Below, one piece after another: positions 25,532 to 32,789 of a DNA stretch of 64,000 bases; the stretch's first letter is position 1, and the number at the start of each line of letters is the position of its first letter. The notes under the pieces were generated by a model that did no database searches, was not told the DNA's origin, and saw only the letters and a program-made list of their open reading frames with translations. A program made the translations under genes and the position numbers. Location: assembly GCA_040220415.1 (NCBI GenBank), contig JAVJUV010000167.1, forward strand, positions 62,001-126,000, written 5' to 3'. The stretch comes from JAVJUV01 sp040220415. GTDB lineage: Bacteria > Pseudomonadota > Alphaproteobacteria > Rhodobacterales > Rhodobacteraceae.

Positions 25532-26710
25532 ATGCGCATCGTTAATGTTTTTCTTTCGATCTTCTTTGTTGCGGCCAGTGCCGCTGCGGCTCAGACGCCC
25601 TGTGGTGGATCCTTCGGCGTGTTCGTCAATGACCTGAAGTCAGAGGCGCGCACACGCGGGTTTTCCGCGCCGGAGGTCGACCGGTTCTTTTCATCGGTCC
25701 GGCAAGACCCGAAAGTGATCCGTGCCGACAGGTCGCAGGGCATCTTCCAGATGCCGTTCATCGATTTTTCCCGGCGGCTGATTTCTCAGAACCGCGTGCA
25801 GGCAGGACAGCGAAACGCGCAGAAATGGGATGCCGTTTTTGACCGGGTCGAGCGCGACTTCGGCGTGTCGCGTGGCGTTCTGCTGGCGTTCTGGGCCTTC
25901 GAGACCGATTACGGTGCCGTGCAGGGCGATTTCAACACGGTGAATGCGCTGGTAACGCTGGCGCATGATTGCCGGCGTCCGCAGTTGTTCCGCCCGCAAG
26001 TGTTTGCGGCGCTGGAGCTTTTCACGAAGGGAGACCTTGACCCGGCACGGACGACCGGTGCCTGGGCGGGCGAAATCGGGATGGTGCAGATGCTGCCCGA
26101 GGACATCCTGACCAATGGTGTCGACGGCGACGGGGACGGCCACGTGAGCCTGAAGACATCGCCCCCCGACGCGCTTATGTCCGGCGGAAAGATGCTGCAG
26201 TCACTCGGCTGGCGAAAGGGTGAGCCCTGGCTTCAGGAAGTCGTGATGCCGTCCGGTTTCGACTGGGCGCAGACGGGGCTTGGCATAACCAAACGGGCGT
26301 CCGACTGGGCGAAAATGGGCGTGCAGCCGCGCAGCGGTGGGCTTCTTGGTCCCAATCTTCAGGCGTCGATCCTTCTGCCGCAGGGCAGGCAGGGACCCGC
26401 GTTCCTGGCTTATCCCAACTTCAATGTCTTCTTCGAATGGAACCAGAGCTTTGTCTACGTGACGACGGCGGCCTATTTCGCGACCCGACTGGAGGGGGCG
26501 CCGGTCTATGACGCGGGCAATCCGACCGCGCCGCTGAGTGAAGGCGAGATGAAGGCGCTGCAGACGAAACTGACCGCGCGCGGCCACGATGTCGGCGGGA
26601 TCGACGGAATACTGGGAGCGATGACACGCGATGCCGTGCAGAAGGAACAGGTAAGGCTGGGCCTGCCGGCGGATGCATGGCCCACAAGGGAATTGCTGAA
26701 CAGGCTTTGA
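25532..26710 (+). CDS. MltB-family lytic murein transglycosylase with peptidoglycan-binding domain
   Basis: 392-residue periplasmic enzyme cleaving the glycan backbone of peptidoglycan. It has a Sec signal peptide (first about 20 residues, ending AAAA-QTPC) and an SLT_2-type catalytic domain at about residues 25-320. The catalytic Glu124 is in FWAFETDYGAVQG, and GEIGMVQMLPEDI follows. The C-terminal PG_binding_1 module lies at about residues 333-392 (LTARGHDVGGIDGILGAMTRDAV). The Cys at residue 24 is not in a lipobox, so it should be soluble. Confidence 0.92.
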   Translation: MRIVNVFLSIFFVAASAAAAQTPCGGSFGVFVNDLKSEARTRGFSAPEVDRFFSSVRQDPKVIRADRSQGIFQMPFIDFSRRLISQNRVQAGQRNAQKWDAVFDRVERDFGVSRGVLLAFWAFETDYGAVQGDFNTVNALVTLAHDCRRPQLFRPQVFAALELFTKGDLDPARTTGAWAGEIGMVQMLPEDILTNGVDGDGDGHVSLKTSPPDALMSGGKMLQSLGWRKGEPWLQEVVMPSGFDWAQTGLGITKRASDWAKMGVQPRSGGLLGPNLQASILLPQGRQGPAFLAYPNFNVFFEWNQSFVYVTTAAYFATRLEGAPVYDAGNPTAPLSEGEMKALQTKLTARGHDVGGIDGILGAMTRDAVQKEQVRLGLPADAWPTRELLNRL

Positions 26711-26717
26711 GGCGGCG

Positions 26718-26852
26718 CTAGCGGCAGACGCGCAGGAGACTGCTCTGAGTGCCCGTGCAGCCGTGGCTGAGCGCGCTGCCGTCCGATGCGAAGTTGCCGA
26801 CGGCGGCCAACGCCATCAAAACAAGCAAAGCTGCGACGAAATCGTTCACCAC
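26718..26852 (-). CDS. Predicted small protein (44 residues)
   Basis: A short frame of 44 codons from GTG to TAG. The N-terminus is hydrophobic (VAALLVLMALAAVG, residues 6-19) and the tail contains two cysteines (SHGCTGTQSSLLRVCR). GGGGGTAA lies just upstream of the GTG pair (26852 or 26849). The hydrophobic head plus cysteine tail looks like a small secreted or membrane peptide. It occupies otherwise empty sequence between the MltB-type gene and the secreted protein at 26947. No family recognised. Confidence 0.35.
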   Translation of the reverse strand: MVNDFVAALLVLMALAAVGNFASDGSALSHGCTGTQSSLLRVCR

Positions 26853-26946
26853 TTACCCCCGATACCAATACCCGACGCGGCCGAAACCTTGGGCCACTGT
26901 GGCGAAAGTAAGGCGGAAGTGTGTCTGAATTCAAGGAAACCGGCTG

Positions 26947-27312
26947 TTAATTCGGCGCAACACTCTGGTTCCGAACAGGAAACCGTGTGCCGTCCGCGAT
27001 GATCAGCAGCACCCGCGCCCCGTTCCGCACGACGCGATCACAGCGCGCGGAGCCGTTGTCGAAGTCGACGCAGACCCGGCTTTCATCGAAGAACTCGTAT
27101 CGACCCGACCACACCGGGCCGTCGTCGGTATAGGTGTAGCCATAGCTGCCGTTCGTATCGTAGCGGGACTTCGAGCCGTCGTAGAATTCGATGATCTGAC
27201 CTGACAGCAGGGCGTGCATCGCTTCGCGGTCAAGGATTTCGTCTCCGGGGCGCAAGCCGTCCTGAGCGAAGGCGGGAAAGGCGAGAACGCAAAGGAAAAG
27301 GGCAAGGCGCAT
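26947..27312 (-). CDS. Small secreted protein of unknown function
   Basis: 121 residues with a clear Sec signal peptide (LALFLCVLAFPAFA, cleavage before QDG near residue 17). The mature part is rich in aromatic and acidic residues: IIEFYDGSKSRYDTNGSYGYTYTDDG near residues 40-65, a VCVDFDNGSARCDRVV segment with two cysteines that could pair, and a final ADGTRFPVRN. It resembles small periplasmic beta-rich proteins seen in roseobacters, but I cannot name a function. Codon use matches its neighbours. Confidence 0.7.
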   Translation of the reverse strand: MRLALFLCVLAFPAFAQDGLRPGDEILDREAMHALLSGQIIEFYDGSKSRYDTNGSYGYTYTDDGPVWSGRYEFFDESRVCVDFDNGSARCDRVVRNGARVLLIIADGTRFPVRNQSVAPN

Positions 27313-27373
27313 GGATGCGACCTTGCCCGATCAGGCGGACCCCGGCCAATCACGATTGGCGGAGGTGCCGAGC

Positions 27374-28753
27374 TTACGAAAAGACCTTTGTGAGCGCCTT
27401 GTCGACGGCGGCGGTGATTTCGTCGATGTCGTCGGCCGTGGAAATCAGGGCCGGCGAGAAGCAGAGCGTGTTGTTCAGACCCGGCAGCGACCGGTTGGTC
27501 GCACCGATGATGACGCCTTGCGCCATGCAGTCCGCGACGACGGCCTGAACCTTCTTCTCTTCGGCGGGTTCCCGTGTGTCACGATCCGAGACGAGTTCGG
27601 CACCGCAGAACAGGCCCTTGCCGCGCACGTCGCCGATGACGCGGTGCTTTTCCTGAAGCGCCAACAGATTGTCGATCAGGCGCGCGCTCATGTTGGTGGT
27701 GTTTTCCAGCAGGCCTTCTTCCTCGATGATCGCCATGTTCTCGATCGCCGCCGCCGGACCGGCCGTGCAGCCGCCGAAGGTCGAGATATCGCGGAAGTAG
27801 TTCATGGGATCGTCGGTGTTGTCCTTGAACATCGCGAACACCTCTTCGGTCGTTACCATGCAGGCAATGGCGGCATATCCCGAGGCGACGCCCTTTGCCA
27901 TCGTCACGAAATCGGGTTTGATTCCATAGTGTTGATACCCGAACCATGTGCCGGTGCGGCCGACGCCGCAGACGACTTCGTCGATGTGAAGCAGGATGTC
28001 GTACTTGCGGCAGATCTCCTGCACCCGCGGCCAGTAGCCTTCGGGCGGGACGATGACGCCGCCGCCGGCGGTCACGGGCTCGAGGCAGAGGGCGCCGACG
28101 GTGTCGGGGCCTTCACGCAGGATGACTTCTTCGATCTGGTCCGCAGCCCATTCGCCGTAGTTCTCGGTCTGAACCTGAGCGCGGTATTCAAGGCAATGGG
28201 GCACCTCGACGAAGCCGGGCGTATAGGGGCCGTACTGCGCATTCCGCTCGGGCTGACCGCCGGCCGACAGGCACGAGATGGTCGTGCCGTGATAGTCGCG
28301 GTCGCGGTAGAGGATCTTGTGCTTTCTTCCGCCGTGGCGCTTGTGGGCGATCTGGCGGACCATCTTGAACGCCTTCTCGTTCGCCTCGGAACCGGAGTTG
28401 GTGTAGTAGACGCGGGTCATGCCGGGCATCTTGTCGATCAGCATCTCGGCGAAACGAGAGCCGGGGATCGAGCCCGCAGAGCCAGCAAAATAAGGCAATT
28501 GGATTAGCTGATCGCGGATCGCGTTGGCGATGCGTTCGCGGCCGTAGCCGACGTTCACGGTCCAGACGCCGCCTGAAACGGCATCGAGATGCTCCTTGCC
28601 GGTCACGTCCCAGACGCGCATTCCCTTGCCCTCGACGATGACGCGGGGGTCGATCGTCTCGTAGGGTTTGTGCTGAGTCAGATGGTGCCAGATGTGGGCG
28701 CGATCGGCCTCGACAACGGCGGAAAGGTCGTTCGGAGCATAGGTGACGTTCAT
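27374..28753 (-). CDS. tpa: Taurine--pyruvate aminotransferase
   Basis: 459-residue class-III PLP aminotransferase that moves the taurine amino group to pyruvate, giving sulfoacetaldehyde and alanine. The PLP lysine is Lys287 in TMAKGVASGYAA, with Asp258 in HIDEV. The N-terminus and the VWTVNVGYGRE and YTNSGSEANEKA segments match Tpa proteins of Rhodobacterales. ATG 28753 is taken because the upstream open frame has no family similarity. Context supports taurine: tauR and xsc lie 4-6 kb away, and the promoter carries the same CTGGC repeats as xsc. Another omega-amino acid could also be a substrate. Confidence 0.88.
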   Translation of the reverse strand: MNVTYAPNDLSAVVEADRAHIWHHLTQHKPYETIDPRVIVEGKGMRVWDVTGKEHLDAVSGGVWTVNVGYGRERIANAIRDQLIQLPYFAGSAGSIPGSRFAEMLIDKMPGMTRVYYTNSGSEANEKAFKMVRQIAHKRHGGRKHKILYRDRDYHGTTISCLSAGGQPERNAQYGPYTPGFVEVPHCLEYRAQVQTENYGEWAADQIEEVILREGPDTVGALCLEPVTAGGGVIVPPEGYWPRVQEICRKYDILLHIDEVVCGVGRTGTWFGYQHYGIKPDFVTMAKGVASGYAAIACMVTTEEVFAMFKDNTDDPMNYFRDISTFGGCTAGPAAAIENMAIIEEEGLLENTTNMSARLIDNLLALQEKHRVIGDVRGKGLFCGAELVSDRDTREPAEEKKVQAVVADCMAQGVIIGATNRSLPGLNNTLCFSPALISTADDIDEITAAVDKALTKVFS

Positions 28754-28827
28754 GGTTCGGAACCTCGGTTGGCAACGCGAATGGCGCTGTGTGACTGGCA
28801 GAGTCTGTCGAAAGGGCCCGTGGGGCA

Positions 28828-28860
28828 GTAGGGCCAGTGAGCCACAGGATATGACGCCAG
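28828..28860 (-). promoter_or_regulatory. Proposed TauR direct-repeat site upstream of tpa
   Basis: On the minus strand CTGGCGTCAT (28860-28851), a 13-bp spacer and CTGGCCCTAC (28837-28828) form a direct repeat with 23-bp period, ending 74 bp before the tpa start. The xsc promoter has the same arrangement and spacer length. It resembles the direct repeat (about CTGGACYTAA) that I recall for R. capsulatus TauR. Confidence 0.6.
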
Positions 28861-28982
28861 TTTGACCAGAGGCATCGGGGGTTGCAAGACAGGTCTTAAC
28901 GGGGCGTTCGCGCGGTGGCGTTGCGTGCAACGCCTGCGGCCGTTAATGCGAGCAAAACAAGCACAAACGGGCGAAATCGCAA

Positions 28983-29026
28983 CGTCGGTATCACGTCGGT
29001 ATTCTGTCGGTATCGCGTCGGTGGAA
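28983..29026. repeat. Four tandem 11-bp direct repeats (YGTCGGTATNN)
   Basis: Units begin at 28983, 28994, 29005 and 29016, each starting with C/T-GTCGGT; the first three continue AT and the fourth diverges after GTCGGT. The 11-bp period places each unit on nearly the same helix face. The array is 113 bp upstream of the DMT transporter ATG and 230 bp from tpa. Confidence 0.6.
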
Positions 29027-29139
29027 CGGTCCAAATCCGGCATTGGAAGCCCGGGAATCCATGCGTGCGTTCACGAAGATGACCGGGACGTTAACCCTTG
29101 GGGTTCCAGTGCCCGGGGCGCCGGACTAGTCTGCCGCTC

Positions 29140-30069
29140 ATGAATCTCGACCGTCCCCTCCTTGGCGTCCTGCTGATGCTTGGTTTCTGCTTCATCGCGC
29201 CGATGGCCGACGCGCTGGCGAAACTGCTGGGCGAAACCGTCGGGGTCGGGCAACTGGTGGCGATTCGCATGTTTCTGCAGGTGGTCCTGCTTTTGCCGCT
29301 TGTCTGGTGGGCCGGGCTGACGCTGAGAATGTCGCCGCGCGTTCTGCGTCTGACCGCCATTCGCGCGGTTCTGCACATCGCCGGCATCGGCGCGATGTTC
29401 CTGTCGCTGCGCTATCTGCCGCTGGCCGATGCCGTGGCCATCGCCTTTGTGATGCCCTTCATCATGTTGCTGCTGGGATATTTCGTTCTGGGCGAGGAGG
29501 TGGGGCACCGCCGGATCATCGCCTGCTGCGTCGGGTTCACGGGCACGCTGATGGTGATGCAGCCGAGCTTTGCGGAAGTCGGCTGGCCCGCGACCCTGCC
29601 CCTGGCGGTAGCGCTGTTCTTTGCGCTGTTCATGCTTGTCACGCGGCAGGTCGCGAAAGAGATCGACCCGATCGCGCTGCAGGTGGTCTCGGGCATCATT
29701 GCGACGGCTGTCCTCGTGCCGGTGCTGCTGCTGGCCGAACCGTTGTCGCTGCCCGGACTTGGCCTGACCTTGCCGGGAGGGGGCGAGTGGCTGATGCTGT
29801 TGGCGATGGGCGCGCTTGGGACCATCGGCCATCTGCTGATGACGTGGTCGCTGCGGTTCGCGCCATCGGCCACGCTTGCCCCGATGCAATACCTGGAGAT
29901 CCCGGTCGCGACCTTCATCGGCTGGCTGATCTTCAGTGATTTCCCGGACGGTCTGGCGCTGGCCGGCATCGTGGTCACGATCTCGGCCGGAATGTACATT
30001 ATCTTTCGCGAACAGTATGTTAGCCGATCACCGCGGCCAGTGCCGCCGCAAGCGCCTCCCGCGGCGTGA
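29140..30069 (+). CDS. DMT superfamily (EamA) transporter
   Basis: 309-residue inner-membrane protein with ten predicted spans in two EamA repeats (about residues 5-135 and 150-285), the layout of drug/metabolite transporters. Typical points are LAKLLGE after helix 1, the helix-3/4 segment IAGIGAMFLSLRYLPLADAVA and, in repeat 2, SLRFAPSATLAPMQYLEIPVAT. Substrate and direction are not predictable. ATG 29140 is preferred over an upstream in-frame start because it begins just before helix 1, although the ribosome site is weak. Its last 50 bp overlap the convergent thiamine pyrophosphokinase gene. Confidence 0.88.
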   Translation: MNLDRPLLGVLLMLGFCFIAPMADALAKLLGETVGVGQLVAIRMFLQVVLLLPLVWWAGLTLRMSPRVLRLTAIRAVLHIAGIGAMFLSLRYLPLADAVAIAFVMPFIMLLLGYFVLGEEVGHRRIIACCVGFTGTLMVMQPSFAEVGWPATLPLAVALFFALFMLVTRQVAKEIDPIALQVVSGIIATAVLVPVLLLAEPLSLPGLGLTLPGGGEWLMLLAMGALGTIGHLLMTWSLRFAPSATLAPMQYLEIPVATFIGWLIFSDFPDGLALAGIVVTISAGMYIIFREQYVSRSPRPVPPQAPPAA

Positions 30070-30679
30070 TCACAAGACAGCCGGGCTGGTCGAAGTCCAG
30101 CCGGACCGGGCCAAGGGCGCGGTTCGAGGTGCCGAGGCGTCCCATCGGCGACAGGGTCAGACCGTCGATGGGCCATTCCAGCCCGGTCGATCGGCCGGTG
30201 ACCGGGGTCATCGGAAAGAGCGACAGGCGGGTTCCGGGGGCAAGGTCGATGGCGAGGGTTCGCGGCGCTGCGAAGACCACGTCGCCGGGTCCGATCACCA
30301 GCGCCGGCGGGCCGATGCGGCGCGCCAGGACCGACCAGACGGCCATCGCGTGATCTATGCGACCGGCGGTGAATCCGGTGGCGAGGATGTAGGGGGCATC
30401 GATGTGCGCGAGGCACTTCTCAAAATCCGTGGTTTCCTGCTCGGCTATGGGAATCAGGCGGCTGTCTTCGAGGGCGGCGGCGACGGACCGGTCCAACGAA
30501 TCGAAATCCCCGATCACGGCCGTCGGCCGGAGGCCGGCCGCGATACAGTAGTTCGCGCCGCCGTCTGCGGCAACGAGCGTTGGCGCAATCTTAAGGAATT
30601 GGCGGATATCCTGCCTGAGTGGCGATCCTGCGCCTACCAGCGTTACCCCCTGAGAGGATTGAACATTGTCGCTGTTCAT
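30020..30679 (-). CDS. Thiamine pyrophosphokinase (thiamine diphosphokinase)
   Basis: 219-residue enzyme forming thiamine diphosphate from thiamine and ATP. Motifs present are VAADGGANYC near residues 36-45, VIGDFDSLD near 55-63 and the metal-binding TTDFEKCLAH near 83-92, followed by the thiamine-binding beta part. It lies between tpa and the ThDP-dependent xsc. That may be chance, but the product is the cofactor Xsc needs. It overlaps the end of the DMT transporter gene by 50 bp on the opposite strand. Confidence 0.9.
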   Translation of the reverse strand: MNSDNVQSSQGVTLVGAGSPLRQDIRQFLKIAPTLVAADGGANYCIAAGLRPTAVIGDFDSLDRSVAAALEDSRLIPIAEQETTDFEKCLAHIDAPYILATGFTAGRIDHAMAVWSVLARRIGPPALVIGPGDVVFAAPRTLAIDLAPGTRLSLFPMTPVTGRSTGLEWPIDGLTLSPMGRLGTSNRALGPVRLDFDQPGCLVITPREALAAALAAVIG

Positions 30680-30747
30680 GCCCGAATGTTCCCGCCCGGC
30701 GTATCGGCCGCCACAATTATGACCAGAAAAATTCTTGTGAATTCCCC

Positions 30748-30825
30748 ATGTCTGTTCCTATTTTCGACCGCCCCGATGGTAAACACATTGTTGCTGTATC
30801 TGGGGAGAAAGCGATCGAGGTATGA
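30748..30825 (+). CDS. Possible 25-codon upstream ORF coupled to the acidic-protein gene
   Basis: ATG to TGA frame of 25 codons (begins MSVPIFDRPDG, ends AIEV) whose stop overlaps the ATG of the acidic protein (ATGA). No clear ribosome site precedes it. It could be a leader peptide that opens the mRNA for the downstream start, or a chance frame. Confidence 0.25.
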   Translation: MSVPIFDRPDGKHIVAVSGEKAIEV

Positions 30826-32672
30826 CCGGATCGACGAAAATTCTTACGGTGTCGTATGGCACATTCAGCTGCACGCTGGAGGGATTTGACGACCCGTTCG
30901 GCACCATGCGTGGTATTGCCGAATACTTTCGCGACCTGGCGGCGGACGATCGCTATTTCGGCGCCGAGCCGCCGACGCCCGATGTCGAGATGCTGCAGCG
31001 GATCGCCGAGAAGGAGGTCCAGCGCCGCGTCGAGGCGAGACTTGGCGACAGCGGGGTCGCGCTGACCCAGCTGACCGGCGCGAAGGAAGACAAGGCAGCG
31101 GGCGAGGCGGAAGCGGCGGAAGATGTCGCCGAAAGGGTTGCCGAGACCCCCGCACGGCCGGTCAGCCAGCCGCGGCCCGAGCCGGTGGAAACCGATTTCG
31201 ACCACGGCCCGCTTGCGCACGAGGACGAATACCTGCTGTCGGACGAGCCGGAGGATGTGCTGGCCGTCGATCCCGACGCACGCCCGCCCGCCCAGGGCCC
31301 GGCCGAGACCGTGGCCGAGAAACTGCGGCGCATCCGTGCCGTCGTGTCCCGCTCGATCGAACCGGACGCCGGGGACGACCGCGGGTCTTTTAGCGAACCT
31401 CAGGCCCGGTCTGCCAGCGACGTCGGAGAGGCGCCGAAGCGTGAACGTGCGCTGACCGAGACGATCCGGCAGATCACCGACGACCTGGCGGACGACGATG
31501 ACGATGATGACGACGCTGTCGGCGGCGCGCATGGGGCCGCGAACCTTTTCGACGATGCGGATGACGATGCGGACGACCTGGATACGGACGACGTCGACAC
31601 GGATGATGCTGACACCGACGACGCTGACACCGAGGACGTGGCCGGGTTCGAGGCTGTTGCCGGGGCCGCTACCGAGGAGGAGCCCGAGGTCGAGGATACA
31701 CCTGTCGCCAGCGCCGCGCCGGCCGCGGAGGCATGGGACACGGTGGAAGAGGACGACGCCGGAGACGGTTGGGATTTCGACACCGAAGGTCTGCCCGCCG
31801 CGACGGCCGATGCCGATGACGATGCCGACACAGATGATGACAGCGCGTCGGACGACGCGGTCCTTGCCAAGGTCATGGCGCGAGACGACGGGCCAGAGGA
31901 CGACGGGCCAGAAGATGAAGGGCCCGAGACGGAAACGCCGGACGTCCTGAAACTGGACCAGGACAGTGCCGTTGCGGCGTCCGGGGACGAACCCCGCCCG
32001 TCGAGGCCGCTGACCCCGATCTCGGACACGAACGGCGATGTCAAACGGCTGCTGGCCGAGACCGACAATCACCTGAAGGACGACGAGGGCATCCGCCGCC
32101 GCCGCGTGATCTCGCAGATGCGGGCGGCCGTGGCCGCGACGAAGGCGGATCGCCTTGTCTCGCGCCGGGTGCAGTCGCGCGAGGCCGACGATGCCGCCGA
32201 ACAGGAGCGCTATCGCGACGACCTGAACGAGGTTGTGCGCGACGCGACGCGGCCGCTGCCCGGCAAGGAAACCGACCGTCGGCTTTCGGCCGCGCCCCTG
32301 GTGCTGGTCTCGTCGCAACGCGTCGATGGCGAGGCGTCACGGACGACGAAGCCGGACACAACGCGGGACGCGGACGAACCCGAGGGTTTCGCGGGTTTTG
32401 CCCGGAACATGGGCGCCAGGGAATTGTCCGAGTTGCTGGAGGCGGCAGCGGCTTATACCGCGTTCGTCGAGGGGCAGTCCTCGTTCTCGCGGCCCGAGAT
32501 CATGAAGCGCGTCGCGCGTGTCGATCCGACGCTGAAACTGTCGCGGGAAGACGGGCTGCGGTCTTTCGGCCAGTTGCTGCGGCAGGGGACTTTCCGCAAG
32601 CTGGAGCGTGGGCAGTTCACCATCGCCGAGACGACGCGCTTCAAGCCGGAACAGAGGATCGCGGGCGAGTAG
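30822..32672 (+). CDS. Large acidic low-complexity protein conserved in roseobacters
   Basis: 616 residues. A conserved N-terminal section (about residues 1-60, ILTVSYGTFSCTLEGFDDPF and YFRDLAADDRYFGAEPP) and a C-terminal section (about 520-616, GARELSELLEAAAAYTAFVEG then a helical segment ending TRFKPEQR) flank a long disordered, very acidic middle. The middle includes a run of eight Asp near residue 225 and tandem D-T-D-D-[AV] units near 255-275. The product is probably cytoplasmic; no membrane segment is seen. Similar proteins are sometimes labelled chemotaxis-like, but I find no CheA motif. A strong terminator follows. Confidence 0.75.
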   Translation: MTGSTKILTVSYGTFSCTLEGFDDPFGTMRGIAEYFRDLAADDRYFGAEPPTPDVEMLQRIAEKEVQRRVEARLGDSGVALTQLTGAKEDKAAGEAEAAEDVAERVAETPARPVSQPRPEPVETDFDHGPLAHEDEYLLSDEPEDVLAVDPDARPPAQGPAETVAEKLRRIRAVVSRSIEPDAGDDRGSFSEPQARSASDVGEAPKRERALTETIRQITDDLADDDDDDDDAVGGAHGAANLFDDADDDADDLDTDDVDTDDADTDDADTEDVAGFEAVAGAATEEEPEVEDTPVASAAPAAEAWDTVEEDDAGDGWDFDTEGLPAATADADDDADTDDDSASDDAVLAKVMARDDGPEDDGPEDEGPETETPDVLKLDQDSAVAASGDEPRPSRPLTPISDTNGDVKRLLAETDNHLKDDEGIRRRRVISQMRAAVAATKADRLVSRRVQSREADDAAEQERYRDDLNEVVRDATRPLPGKETDRRLSAAPLVLVSSQRVDGEASRTTKPDTTRDADEPEGFAGFARNMGARELSELLEAAAAYTAFVEGQSSFSRPEIMKRVARVDPTLKLSREDGLRSFGQLLRQGTFRKLERGQFTIAETTRFKPEQRIAGE

Positions 32673-32695
32673 ACCCCGAACCTGGAATTTTGGAG

Positions 32696-32722
32696 CGGCC
32701 CCTTGGATCAAGGGGCCGTTTT
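32696..32722 (+). terminator. Rho-independent terminator after the acidic-protein gene
   Basis: A perfect 10-bp stem (CGGCCCCTTG at 32696-32705 with CAAGGGGCCG at 32709-32718), 3-nt loop GAT, followed directly by TTTTC. It lies 23 bp after the stop codon and 68 bp before tauR, isolating the two transcripts. Confidence 0.85.
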
Positions 32723-32750
32723 CGTATGCGGGCACTTGTGCTTACGCAGT

Positions 32751-32784
32751 CTGGCCTTATGATCCTCTGATCCTTTAGGTCCAG
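32751..32784. promoter_or_regulatory. Proposed TauR box pair in the tauR promoter (inverted)
   Basis: CTGGCCTTAT at 32751-32760 faces TTAGGTCCAG at 32775-32784, whose reverse complement is CTGGACCTAA. The outer bases extend the symmetry (GTCTGG...CCAGAC). The second half-site ends 5 bp before the tauR start codon, a position that would suit autorepression. Confidence 0.45.
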
Positions 32785-32789
32785 ACCAG

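Larger units (their letters stand above)
28754..29139. other. 386-bp divergent intergenic region between tpa and the DMT transporter
   Basis: No coding sequence seen. The part next to tpa holds the paired CTGGC boxes (28828-28860) proposed as TauR sites. The part next to the transporter holds four 11-bp direct repeats (28983-29026). The region between is unremarkable. Confidence 0.6.

Noticed and set aside
30717..32318. A 533-codon frame antisense to the acidic protein
   Set aside because: Val/Arg/Ile-rich product is the complement of Asp/Glu/Ala codons; the plus-strand protein has conserved ends and a terminator directly after it.
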